64,000 nt of DNA from Nocardiopsis potens DSM 45234 (lineage in GTDB: Bacteria; Actinomycetota; Actinomycetes; Streptosporangiales; Streptosporangiaceae), in the NCBI RefSeq assembly GCF_000341105.1, contig NZ_ANBB01000064.1, positions 1 through 64,000 on the forward strand, given 5' to 3'. The notes under the pieces are model-generated. The model searched no databases. It saw nothing but the letters and a program-made list of their open reading frames with translations, and had not been told where the DNA came from. Position 1 is the first letter of the stretch, and the number at the start of each line of letters is the position of its first letter. The position numbers and the translations under genes are program-made. This document shows, piece by piece, positions 16,393-23,880 of this stretch.

Positions 16393-16402
16393 ATGTAGCA
16401 GG

Positions 16403-16888
16403 CTAGCCCGCGCCCATTCCGGGCTCTCTGACGAACCGGCCCTTGCCGTGCACGGCGACGATCAGCCCCGTCCCTTCCAGCTCGGAGAGGGCTTGGCGGG
16501 CGGTTCCCCGGGAGACGTCGTACTTGCGCACGATCGCGGCTTCACTGGGCAGGGCGTCCCCGGGGGCCAGGTCGCCGCTGGTGATCCGTTCCTTGAGTTC
16601 GGCGGCGATCCGCCGGTACTGAGCCGGCAGAGCCTCGGAGGTCGTCGCCTTCTGCTCTTCCGCGGAGCAGACGACGCGGCCGGTCCCGGGAAGGGCCTTG
16701 ATCAGTCCATCGGCTTCGAGTGCGGCCAGAGCACGGCGGACGGTGGTGCGTGCGACACCGAACTCCTGTCCCAGAGCGGACTCCGACGGGACGGCGTCTC
16801 CCGGGGTGAGCTCCCCACGGGTGATCCGGCCACGGAGCGAATCCGCGATCTGGTTGTAGGTGCCCCAGGGGGTCGTACGCGGGCTCAA
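16403..16888 (-). CDS. Tandem-winged-helix GntR repressor (KorSA-like role)
   Basis: 161 residues from TTG 16888, with GGAGG 8 bases upstream; no ATG or GTG fits. It consists of two GntR winged helices in tandem: residues about 11-75 (YNQIADSLRGRITRGELTPG... VARTTVRRALAALEADGLI) and about 90-155 (YRRIAAELKERITSGDLAPG... VSRGTARQALSELEGTGLI). There is no effector domain. Two DNA-binding domains in one chain would suit repeated half-sites, and six phased CGATA-type repeats lie 51-106 bp upstream. By position and family it should be the element's master repressor, like pSAM2 KorSA, although KorSA has an effector-type C-terminus. Confidence 0.85.
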   Translation of the reverse strand: MSPRTTPWGTYNQIADSLRGRITRGELTPGDAVPSESALGQEFGVARTTVRRALAALEADGLIKALPGTGRVVCSAEEQKATTSEALPAQYRRIAAELKERITSGDLAPGDALPSEAAIVRKYDVSRGTARQALSELEGTGLIVAVHGKGRFVREPGMGAG

Positions 16889-16938
16889 GCGGGTTCCTCC
16901 GGCTTCAGGTGGCAAAAATCCAAGGTACTCGGCTGGAG

Positions 16939-16994
16939 CGATAACCAGCGATAGAAGGCGGTAGCCAGCCGATAAACAGCGATACTTTGCGATA
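16939..16994. repeat. Six 10-bp-phased CGATA repeats before the GntR gene
   Basis: CGATA occurs at 16939, 16949, 16970, 16980 and 16990, with a CGGTA variant at 16959; the spacing is 10, 10, 11, 10 and 10 bp. All copies therefore face the same side of the helix. The array sits in the upstream region of the GntR gene and fits a cooperative operator. The rest of the 247-bp gap (16889-17135) shows no gene. Confidence 0.75.
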
Positions 16995-17135
16995 GCCGTC
17001 CAGCATCCGGCTGCTGTACTGCTGGAACATCCGCCGGTGCCTACCGGCCCGGAGGCCTTCCCCCGGTCGACACCGGACGGATGCCCTTGACCGCTCGGAC
17101 GATGCACATGGAGTCGTTCGCCCGGCGGCCGGCCC

Positions 17136-17414
17136 TCACCCCTCCGGAGGGCCGTTCTCGGTAGGCCCCTTCCAGGCCCTGCTTCCAGCGCGTGGCCCTT
17201 GCCACACTGCCGATCTCCCCGCCCCCGAAGGGGGGTTCTCCAGCTGGCGGACGAAGGTCTCCAAGTCCTCTTCGATGAGGGTCGGCGCGTGTTGGACCGT
17301 GTCGTCCGTCGTGGTCGCGATCCACAAGCGGGCGGTCCGCCTGATCGACCACAGCCCGCCGTAGTGATGCCGGAGGAGGCGGAGCAGCGGGTCAGGGGCG
17401 CCGTCGGCCTTCAT
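17136..17414 (-). CDS. Small conserved actinomycete protein, AICE cargo
   Basis: 92 residues. The ATG at 17414 overlaps the preceding stop (ATGA), which fixes the start. The N-terminal half reads LLRLLRHHYGGLWSIRRTAR, then LWIATTTDDT and APTLIEEDLETFVRQLENPP. I recall this as a small conserved protein of Streptomyces with Trp/Arg-rich beta strands and unknown function. The last 30 residues are low-complexity. It is coupled to the 82-residue gene upstream, and the two form a unit divergent from HTH-PLD gene 2. Confidence 0.65.
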   Translation of the reverse strand: MKADGAPDPLLRLLRHHYGGLWSIRRTARLWIATTTDDTVQHAPTLIEEDLETFVRQLENPPSGAGRSAVWQGPRAGSRAWKGPTENGPPEG

Positions 17415-17659
17415 GCCGCCATCACCTCCCTTCGGGAGATGTCGAGGAGGACTCCCAGCCCGAGCCGGCTCCGGTCGATCCGCTTCACCTCGCGGTGCCG
17501 TTCGGCGTGCAGGACATAGGGCCGGACCATCCTGGCCAGCGGCGTCACGGCGTACGCCCGGGGCGGAGGAGTGAACCGCACCGCCGCGTAGGACGTCGCC
17601 CCGAGGGGGCGTTCCGCAGAGGGATTGCGCGGCCAGAGGCGCGCGATAAGGTTCCGCAT
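17411..17659 (-). CDS. Small basic protein paired with the 92-residue gene
   Basis: 82 residues from ATG 17659 (GGCGGAAC upstream). Basic N-terminus (RNLIARLWPRNP), a Pro-rich middle and a C-terminal VRPYVLHAERHREVKRIDRSR segment. Such Arg-rich small proteins with a 'VRPYVL' motif recur next to the 92-residue type and to HTH regulators in actinomycetes. Function is unknown. It ends inside the next start codon (ATGA overlap). Confidence 0.62.
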   Translation of the reverse strand: MRNLIARLWPRNPSAERPLGATSYAAVRFTPPPRAYAVTPLARMVRPYVLHAERHREVKRIDRSRLGLGVLLDISRREVMAA

Positions 17660-17788
17660 GTTCCGCCTGCTCCAATCAGGTGAGAACCGCGCCCCCGGAG
17701 TGTTCAGACCGCTCGCGGGGGTCTTCGCTACCTGGGACGACGATGCTCGGAGCAGGCGGACATGTGCACCACGTATCGGACTTCTTGA

Positions 17789-17807
17789 GGGACGTCTAGG
17801 GACGTCT
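17789..17807 (+). promoter_or_regulatory. Tandem GGGACGTCT boxes before HTH-PLD gene 2
   Basis: GGGACGTCT occurs at 17789-17797 and again at 17799-17807, exactly 10 bp apart, followed by a GTTATCG sequence at 17811-17817 (CGATA on the other strand). The same 9-mer lies before the paralogous gene at 13931. Probable operator or activator site. Confidence 0.6.
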
Positions 17808-17847
17808 TCTGTTATCGTCGGGATCCCCCACCCCGGAGGGCGCCGAC

Positions 17848-18579
17848 GTGAACAGTGCACTGCGCAAAGCGATGGCCGCGTCCCGACTCACCGAGACCGA
17901 TGTGGCCGCGCAGCTCGGCGTGGATCCGAAGACGGTGCAGCGGTGGCTCTCCGGTCAGCGGCCCTACCCGCGGCACCGTTGGGCGGTGGCCGATCTGCTC
18001 CAGGTCGAGGAGGTGGCACTCTGGCCGGAGGAGGACCGGTCCCAGGAGGACCCTCCGCTCTCCGAGCACGCCTACCGGGTGTACGCCCGACGCTGGGAAG
18101 TACCCCGGGAAGCCTGGCGAGATCTGTTCGCGTCTGCCCGACAGGAGATCGGGATCCTGGTCTACAGCGGCCTCTTCCTGGCCGACGACGCCGGCATGCT
18201 GGAGATCCTGGCGGAGAGGGCCGGGGCCGGGGTGGACGTTCGGATCATCCTTGGAGACCCGGAATCCCGGCAGGTGAAGCAGCGCGGAGAGGCCGAGGGG
18301 ATCGGCGACGCTCTGGCGGCCAGGGCCCGTAACGCGCTGCTGCTCTTCCGTCCGCTGCTCGACATCGACGGAGTCGAGATCCGGACGCACTCCACCGTCC
18401 TGTACAACTCCGTCTATCTGACCGAGAGCCGACTTCTCATCAATCAGCACGTCCACGGGTTTCCTGCGGCAAAGACCCCGGTGGTCGAGATCGACCGCGC
18501 CTCGTCTCCCGACATGGCCGAGACCTATGTGCGCAGCTTCGAACTGGTCTGGAAGTGCGCGAAGCAGGTCGAGCCGTGA
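17848..18579 (+). CDS. HTH plus PLD-like (DUF5919-type) protein 2
   Basis: 243 residues from GTG 17848, with GGAGGG about 8 bases upstream. It is co-linear with the protein at 13931: an N-terminal HTH (TETDVAAQLGVDPKTVQRWL), QEIGILVYSGLFLADD, VRIILGDPESRQVKQRGEAE and HSTVLYNSVYLTESRLLINQ. The His and the LYNS segment of the degenerate PLD-like strand are conserved in both copies, while the usual Lys is Thr, so DNA or ligand binding is more likely than phosphodiesterase action. Having two full paralogues in one 11-kb element is unusual and suggests different targets or a dose-sensitive switch. Confidence 0.75.
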   Translation: MNSALRKAMAASRLTETDVAAQLGVDPKTVQRWLSGQRPYPRHRWAVADLLQVEEVALWPEEDRSQEDPPLSEHAYRVYARRWEVPREAWRDLFASARQEIGILVYSGLFLADDAGMLEILAERAGAGVDVRIILGDPESRQVKQRGEAEGIGDALAARARNALLLFRPLLDIDGVEIRTHSTVLYNSVYLTESRLLINQHVHGFPAAKTPVVEIDRASSPDMAETYVRSFELVWKCAKQVEP

Positions 18580-19127
18580 ACCCGCAGACCGTTCCGTTGC
18601 CGAATCCGGCTATATGAGATCAAGGCGCCGGCGCTCCCGCGCCGTCGCGGCCTGCCGTCCGCCGCTGGGCTGCGGGCTGCCGCCCGGTCCCAGCGTGCGG
18701 ACGGCGGCCGGGGCGGCGGTGGTGGCTGTCGCTCGCTCGTCACCGCCCGATGCGGGGGCGCGCCGCCGTAGAGCAGACCCTCAGCGGAGCGACGGTCGGA
18801 AGGCGTTCCGGTCGGGCCGATGACGTGTGGAACCAGGGGGCTACCGCCCCCATGGACCCCCGGGACCCGGAGCACCCGCTCGCGCGATGCGGCCCTGTCC
18901 GGGGTGCAGGCCGCTCGCGCGATCGGCCACTCCGGACCGTTACCGTGGTGGCCCGCCGCTGTGGTCACTGCCGAGAAAGCGACACGGTTTCTTCCTCTCG
19001 TGAGCTGCGCCGGAGAACGAGTCGGACTGACAGCAGCAGGACAGCAACGACAGCGACCCTCGGCGTTCTTCGCCGGCCGATCTCTGGGGTGCTCGCACGG
19101 CGATGAGGAGGAGCGGGGGAGGCTGTC
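18580..19127. other. Non-coding right end of the element
   Basis: 548 bp without a credible gene. Long frames here have Arg/Pro/Ala-rich shadow composition. A compact hairpin (18833-18855; GGGGGC, loop TACC, GCCCCC) and several short inverted stretches are visible. AICEs often keep a replication origin or transfer locus in such regions, but nothing here proves it. Confidence 0.45.
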
Positions 19128-19176
19128 CCGCCTGAAAAGCGGAAGGTCGGCGGTTCGACCCCGCCCCTGGCCACCC
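19128..19176 (+). repeat. attR core, 49-bp direct repeat (3' part of tRNA-Phe)
   Basis: Exact copy of 7976-8024: 3' half of the anticodon stem-loop, T arm, acceptor strand and ACCC of tRNA-Phe. It lacks the 5' half, so it is not a tRNA gene. It marks the right end of the integrated element. Confidence 0.92.
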
Positions 19177-19192
19177 CGAAGTAGCACGAGAA

Positions 19193-19228
19193 AAGCCCCG
19201 TGACCTGCGATGGCAGGACACGGGGCTT
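19193..19228 (+). terminator. Original tRNA-Phe terminator
   Basis: AAGCCCCGTG (19193-19202) pairs with CACGGGGCTT (19219-19228), and an inner CCTG/CAGG pair extends the hairpin; TTC-rich DNA follows. It lies 17 bp past attR, where the tRNA-Phe terminator would have been before integration. Confidence 0.75.
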
Positions 19229-19590
19229 CTTCATGTGCCGGTGGTCGCCGCACGCCCTGGTCGGCCTCGGCGACCAGTTCTTCGAGCACGCGGCCACGCG
19301 GGTGCAGCTCATCGGCGCCCGCTACTTCGCGGAGCCGAGCGTCGGGTCGGGCGGTGGGCGCGGGCGGCCTGTCTGGAGCCGTCCTCCCACGGTGGTGGGC
19401 CGCTGTTCATCGACCCGCTGAACTGGGACGAGGATCAGACCCTCAGGGCCTTCTCGGCGGCCGAGAGCCCGGTGCGGATCCCCGGCCAGGCGGGATGCCG
19501 GAGGCGCTCGGAGGCGCGCGCCACCGCTCGGCGGTGGTCCTCAGAACGGCTCCGGGGACGAGAGGGAGATGGACGCGGCCGCTCCGCTGG
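19229..19590 (+). pseudogene. Decayed gene fragment beside attR
   Basis: Protein-like segments continue from frame to frame. PHALVGLGDQFFEHAATRV with QLIGARYFAEPS lies in one frame (about 19240-19330). PLFIDPLNWDEDQTLRAFSA lies in a second (about 19400-19470), and GMPEALGGARHRSAVVL in a third (from about 19494). The composition looks like real protein rather than shadow, and the order is consistent with one gene carrying two frameshifts and no start. The family is not recognised. The remaining bases to 19636 show nothing. Confidence 0.4.
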
Positions 19591-19636
19591 TCATGTGCAC
19601 TCCGTTCCCCGGGAGGGCCCTCGCTGCTCCCCGGCA

Positions 19637-19662
19637 GGGCCCCCGCTCAGGGGCGGGGGCCC
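19637..19662 (-). terminator. Terminator of the M14 carboxypeptidase gene
   Basis: GGGCCCCCGC (19637-19646) pairs perfectly with GCGGGGGCCC (19653-19662) around a 6-base loop, 9 bp past the stop codon at 19671. Confidence 0.7.
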
Positions 19663-19670
19663 GCCGGCGG

Positions 19671-20963
19671 TCAGGCCGCGGGGGCCTCGCAGTACTCGGC
19701 CTCCTTGCCGATGGAGCGGTACGGGCAGTCGGCGTAGTCGAGGAGGGTCAGGACCGCCTCGCGGTTGCGGGAGGTCTCGGCCGGGATGATCTCGTCGCCG
19801 GGGTAGAAGCCGCCGCCTCCGCCGCTGGAGGGGTACATCTCGAAGGTGAAGCTGAAGATGCCCTGGTCGCCCCAGAGCCAGTCGTTGATCGAGCCGTCGG
19901 TGATGTAGAGGTCGCTGGACTGCTGCGGGGTGTAGCCGTTGGTGTCGGCCATCATGGTGCCCAGGGCGGCGTGCGCGTCGTAGTCGTCCCGGCTCATCCC
20001 GGGGGCGGTGTCGCCGTAGGTGTGGCCGTAGGGCCAGAGCACCAGCTCGCCGTAGGTGTGGAAGTCGATGGCCGCGGTGATCTGCTGCTCGCCGCCGACC
20101 ACCCGGCTGCGGACGAAGTCGGCGACCTGCTTCACCTCGGGGGCGGACTCGGGGGACGCGCCGCGGTAGGTGATGTCGGCGGGGTTCCCGGAGGAGCCGC
20201 CGCAGCAGCCCCACTCGTAGGCCCAGTTCCGGTTCAGGTCGGTGCCGGTGGTGCCGGTGCCCTCGTTGGGCTGCATGTTCTTCCGCCACGACTTGTAGGA
20301 GCCGTCGGCGATGTCGTACTCGCTGCCGTCCGGGTTGACGTTGGGCAGGATCCAGATCTCCCGGGTGTCGACCATCTCGGTCACCTCGGGGTCGCTGCCG
20401 TACTCGCCGGTGAGGGTGCGCAGCAGGTAGACCGCCATCTCCACGGTCAGGTGCTCGCGGGCGTGCTGGGAGTGGGTGAACAGCACCTCGGGGCGGTCGT
20501 GGTCGGTGCCGACGTCGGAGGTGATCTTCACCGCGATCAGCTCGCGGCCCTCGTGCGAGGTGCCGACGACCTGCTTGGCCGCGAGGTCGGGGTGGTCCGC
20601 GACGGTCTCGTCCACCACCTCGCCGAGCTCGGCGAAGGAGTGGAAGTCGGAGTCCTCCGGCGGGAAGTCGCGGACCCCGGCGCCGCCCCGGTCCTCCGGG
20701 CCGGGCAGCGCGGTGACGGTGTGGCCGAGGCCGTCGATCTCCTCGGCCTGCTCCTCGGTGGCGGTCACCACCACCGAGCCGTCGCCGACCTCGTCGACGG
20801 CGGCGCCGGTGCGGGCCACCTCGGTCCGCTCCTCGGCGGTGTCCGGGCCGGTGACCAGGTACTGCCCGGGTCCGTCGGCGGGGTCGGCCGCCGCGCCCGA
20901 GGGCAGGAGGGAGAGGAGCAGCGCGGCCAGAGGTGCGGCCGCGAGCGCGGTGCGCGTGCGCAT
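19671..20963 (-). CDS. Secreted M14 zinc carboxypeptidase
   Basis: 430 residues with a Sec signal peptide (basic RTRT, hydrophobic [16 protein letters not shown], cleavage near AAA-DP, residue about 26). The M14 catalytic set is complete: H167 and E170 in [12 protein letters not shown] (210-213), DLNRNW (N244, R245), H302 in DFHTYGE and the general base E375 in FTFEMYPS. It should remove C-terminal residues from peptides outside the cell. A propeptide-like segment (residues about 30-100) precedes the catalytic domain. AGGAGG sits about 8 bases before the ATG. The region 20964-21131 upstream shows no gene. Confidence 0.93.
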   Translation of the reverse strand: MRTRTALAAAPLAALLLSLLPSGAAADPADGPGQYLVTGPDTAEERTEVARTGAAVDEVGDGSVVVTATEEQAEEIDGLGHTVTALPGPEDRGGAGVRDFPPEDSDFHSFAELGEVVDETVADHPDLAAKQVVGTSHEGRELIAVKITSDVGTDHDRPEVLFTHSQHAREHLTVEMAVYLLRTLTGEYGSDPEVTEMVDTREIWILPNVNPDGSEYDIADGSYKSWRKNMQPNEGTGTTGTDLNRNWAYEWGCCGGSSGNPADITYRGASPESAPEVKQVADFVRSRVVGGEQQITAAIDFHTYGELVLWPYGHTYGDTAPGMSRDDYDAHAALGTMMADTNGYTPQQSSDLYITDGSINDWLWGDQGIFSFTFEMYPSSGGGGGFYPGDEIIPAETSRNREAVLTLLDYADCPYRSIGKEAEYCEAPAA

Positions 20964-21131
20964 GGGGTGGGCCTCCTAGCGGGGTGGGGGGAGTGAGGCT
21001 CATGCACCCGTCAATTGGATTCGGACACGGGGAGCGATGTCAACGATCCGCTGCGCAGCGGGCGCGGCGCAGGTCCGGGACCACCCCGCCGACCCGGCGC
21101 GGAACCGCCCGGCCGGAACCGGCCACCGGAC

Positions 21132-21707
21132 TCACCTGGCCGCGGGATGCCGGGTCTGGTAAGCGATCCGCTCCTCCGCGCCGGAGGCCAGTTCGGACAG
21201 GACGTCGTCCAGTTCGGCGAAGACCTCCCAGGCGGGCAGGGCGTGCGCGGCCGCCGCGGTCCGCACCACCCGGGTCTCCAGCGCCTCCACCCGGGCGCCC
21301 TTCCACACCTTGTCGGCCAGGGCGACCAGCAGGTCCTCCAGCGGGACGCCGTCGCGGTCCCAGTCGCCGTGGGTGCGGCAGAACCGGGCCAGGTGCGCGG
21401 GCACCCCGAGCCCGGTCAGCAGCTCCTCGCCGGCCCGCTCGTGCAGGTGCCCCGGCGCGGTCAGCTCCGCCGGGTGCACGGTCTTGCCGATGTCGTGCAC
21501 GGCCGCGCCGAACAGCACCGCGCCGCGGTCCGCGCCGAGGCCGGGGCGGCGCCGCTCCAGCAGGTCGAGCAGGCGCGCGGCGGTGCCGCACACCAGCCGG
21601 GCGTGGGCCAGCAGCCGGGGCGGCGCCCCCGCGGCGTGCAGCAGCCGCTCCGCCTCGACGGGCAGCGGCGTCTCGGCCTCCTCGGGCACTCCGGTCGGGT
21701 CCGCCAT
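21132..21707 (-). CDS. HD-domain hydrolase
   Basis: 191 residues. His in LAHARLVCG, HD in AAVHDIGKTVH and His residues in GHLHERAGEELL and RTHGDWD outline an HD-type metal site; LLVALADKVWKG supplies the final Asp. Stand-alone HD proteins hydrolyse phosphoester bonds of nucleotides, but the substrate here is unknown. It diverges from the F420 oxidoreductase gene across 186 bp. Confidence 0.82.
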   Translation of the reverse strand: MADPTGVPEEAETPLPVEAERLLHAAGAPPRLLAHARLVCGTAARLLDLLERRRPGLGADRGAVLFGAAVHDIGKTVHPAELTAPGHLHERAGEELLTGLGVPAHLARFCRTHGDWDRDGVPLEDLLVALADKVWKGARVEALETRVVRTAAAAHALPAWEVFAELDDVLSELASGAEERIAYQTRHPAAR

Positions 21708-21893
21708 GCCGGTGCTCCTCTCCGTGCCGTCCGCTCCGTTCCGTTCCGTCCGCGGGAAGACGCGCGGGGGCCGGGCCGGGTTCCCGGGCGGGTCATCGGC
21801 GGGCCAAGATCGCCCCGGTTCCGGTTACCCGGGCCGCCGGAGCGGCAACGCCCGTCCCCGGGCGCCGGAACCGGGTGCCCGGAGGGGAGAGGC

Positions 21894-22856
21894 ATGCGGA
21901 TCGGGTTCAAGCTGATGGCCGAGGAGCACGGGCCGCGGGAGCTGGTCCGGCAGGCGGTCCGGGCCGAGCGGGCCGGGTTCGACTTCGTCGAGGTCAGCGA
22001 CCACTTCCACCCGTGGCTGCACGACCAGGGGCATTCGCCGTTCGCCTGGTCGGTGCTGGCCGCGATCGCCGAGCGCACCGAGCGGATCGAGCTGGGCACC
22101 GGGGTGACCTGCCCGTCGGTGCGCTACCACCCGGCGGTCGTCGCGCAGGCCGCGGCGACGACGGCGCTGCTGGCCGGGGGCCGGCACTTCCTCGGGGTCG
22201 GCTCGGGGGAGCGGCTCAACGAGCACGTGGTCGGCGCGGCGTGGCCGTCGGTGGACGTCCGGCAGGAGATGCTCCGCGAGGGGCTGCAGATCATCCGGCT
22301 GCTGTGGTCCGGCGGGTACCGGTCGTTCCGGGGCAGGCACCTCTCGCTGGAGGACGCCCGCCTGTTCGACCTGCCGGAGGAGCCGCCGCGGCTGATCGTG
22401 GCGGCCGGCGGCGGGAGGGCGGCCGCGCTGGCCGCGGAGCTCGGCGACGGGCTGTTCGCCAACGAGCCGCGGTCGGACCTGGTCGAGGCCTACACCGGGG
22501 CCGGGGGCGCCGGGCCGCGGTACAACGAGGTGCCGCTGGCGGTGGGCCGGGACCGGGACGCGGCGCTCAAGGCCGCGCACCGGATGCTCCGGTTCGCCGC
22601 GGGCGGCTGGAAGACCATGGCGGAGCTGCCGAACCCGGTGAACTTCGAGGCGGCGGCCGGGAGCGTGACCGTGGAGCAGATCGCCGGGATGGTCTCGGCC
22701 GGCCCGGACCCGGGGGAGCACCTCGCCCAGGCGCGGGCGTTCGCCGATGCCGGGTACGACCACTTGGCGCTGATGAACGCGGGCGGCGACCCGGACGAGT
22801 TCCTCGACTACTGCGCCGCCGAGCTGCTCGGCCCGCTCCGCGCCGGCGCCGGGTGA
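21894..22856 (+). CDS. F420-dependent LLM-class oxidoreductase
   Basis: 320 residues, a TIM-barrel luciferase-like protein. GFKLMAEEHGPRELVRQA, DFVEVSDHFHPWLHDQGHSP, ELGTGVTCPSVRYHPAVVAQ and FLGVGSGERLNEHVVG match the group that includes F420-dependent glucose-6-phosphate dehydrogenase relatives (the 'TIGR03557' type). It should use reduced or oxidised cofactor F420 for a two-electron reaction on an unknown substrate. The ATG at 21894 follows GGAGGGGAGAGG. A palindromic repeat lies right after the stop. Confidence 0.9.
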   Translation: MRIGFKLMAEEHGPRELVRQAVRAERAGFDFVEVSDHFHPWLHDQGHSPFAWSVLAAIAERTERIELGTGVTCPSVRYHPAVVAQAAATTALLAGGRHFLGVGSGERLNEHVVGAAWPSVDVRQEMLREGLQIIRLLWSGGYRSFRGRHLSLEDARLFDLPEEPPRLIVAAGGGRAAALAAELGDGLFANEPRSDLVEAYTGAGGAGPRYNEVPLAVGRDRDAALKAAHRMLRFAAGGWKTMAELPNPVNFEAAAGSVTVEQIAGMVSAGPDPGEHLAQARAFADAGYDHLALMNAGGDPDEFLDYCAAELLGPLRAGAG

Positions 22857-22870
22857 CCCGGGCCGGGCCG

Positions 22871-22936
22871 CCGATGGTCTTGACGTTCCGGCCCTTTCGG
22901 AGCGCTCTGATAGGGCCGGAACGTCGGGACCATCGG
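22871..22936. repeat. Intergenic palindrome, family copy A
   Basis: A 66-bp imperfect palindrome. CCGATGGTC pairs with GACCATCGG and ACGTTCCGGCCCT with AGGGCCGGAACGT, around a GAGCGCTC-containing centre. It aligns end to end with 40854-40908 and 45239-45302. It lies between two convergent genes and may act as a bidirectional terminator. Confidence 0.75.
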
Positions 22937-22959
22937 GGTGGGGCGGCCGCCGGCCGGGG

Positions 22960-23667
22960 TCAGCGCACCGGGATGAGCGGCCAGTCCCGTTCCACCACGG
23001 CCTGCGGGTCCTTGGCGCGGCGGAGGTAGGCCTCCAGGGAGGCGGCCTGCTCGGCGCGCCAGGCGCGCTGGGCCTGGTGCAGGTCGTCGATGTCCATCGC
23101 GGCCAGCTCGGGCCGGGTGGAGCCGAGCCGCCAGGCCAGCCGGGCCGCGGCCAGCGCGTCGGCCTCGCAGCCGTGCGCGTCGCCGGGGTCGAGCCGGATG
23201 CCGTAGTGCGCGCACACGTCGACCAGGCGGCGGGAGCCCTTGCGGTACCGGTCGATCTGGCGGTCGAGCACCATCGGGTCGATCACCCGCATCCGGCCGC
23301 CGAAGTCGGTGGGGCTGCCGTGCCGGGTGAGCTCGCGGTCGAGCAGGGTGAGGTCGAAGGCGGCGTTGAACGCGACCACCGGCACCTCCTTGTCGGTGAG
23401 CTCGGCCAGTTCGGCGGCGATCTCGCCGAGCACCTCGGCGGCCGGCCTGCCCTCGGTGCGGGCCCGCTCGGTGGTCACCCCGTGGATGTCGGAGGCCTCG
23501 ACGGGGATCTCCACCCCCGGGTCGGCCAGCCAGGAGCGGACCTGCTTGCCGCCGGTGGACGGGTCGATCCTGATCACCGCGGCGGTGACCACCCGGTCGG
23601 CCTCCACATCGGTGCCGGTGGTCTCCAGGTCGAAGGCGGCCATGGGTCGGAGATGCCAGTCGCTCAC
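22960..23667 (-). CDS. DnaQ-like DEDDh 3'-5' exonuclease
   Basis: 235 residues from GTG 23667, with GAGG upstream. Exo I is AAFDLETTGTD, Exo II is VAFNAAFDLTLLD and Exo III is HGCEADALAAARL, with His five residues before the last Asp as in the DEDDh class. It is a predicted exonuclease of single-stranded DNA or RNA; whether it proofreads or repairs is open. The C-terminal helical part (DIDDLHQAQRAWRAEQAASL) is typical of the actinomycete stand-alone version. Confidence 0.9.
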   Translation of the reverse strand: MSDWHLRPMAAFDLETTGTDVEADRVVTAAVIRIDPSTGGKQVRSWLADPGVEIPVEASDIHGVTTERARTEGRPAAEVLGEIAAELAELTDKEVPVVAFNAAFDLTLLDRELTRHGSPTDFGGRMRVIDPMVLDRQIDRYRKGSRRLVDVCAHYGIRLDPGDAHGCEADALAAARLAWRLGSTRPELAAMDIDDLHQAQRAWRAEQAASLEAYLRRAKDPQAVVERDWPLIPVR

Positions 23668-23880
23668 ATTGCCTCTTTCCGGTCGCTGTCCCCCGGTGCC
23701 TTCCCCCGAGCGCGCCGGGGGAACGCGTCCGGTGTCCCGGGGACGGGCGACACCGACCATGAAACCGTACGCCGGGCCTCTGACCGTCCGGAACGCGGGA
23801 GAAGAGCGCGGAGGAACGCGGGACGGCGCCGCGCGTCCCGCCCCGCGCCCCGGCGGGTGCGGCTCCCGGCCCGGGCGGGG

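Larger units (their letters stand above)
7976..19176. mobile_element. Integrated pSAM2-type AICE in tRNA-Phe
   Basis: An 11.2-kb element bounded by 49-bp direct repeats. It carries int and xis next to attL, a RepSA-type rolling-circle initiator, one FtsK-like TraB DNA translocase, a Pra-like activator, a GntR repressor and a Nudix gene. This is the known AICE plan: excision, circular replication, then double-stranded transfer by TraB without a relaxase or type IV secretion system. No mobilisation relaxase is visible. Cargo unlike the textbook plan includes two HTH-PLD-like paralogues, an HD hydrolase and small unknown genes. All backbone genes are uninterrupted, so the element looks functional. 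Confidence 0.92.

Noticed and set aside
19128-19176. Second tRNA-Phe gene
   Set aside because: Only the 3' part of the tRNA is present; it is the attR copy of the attachment core.
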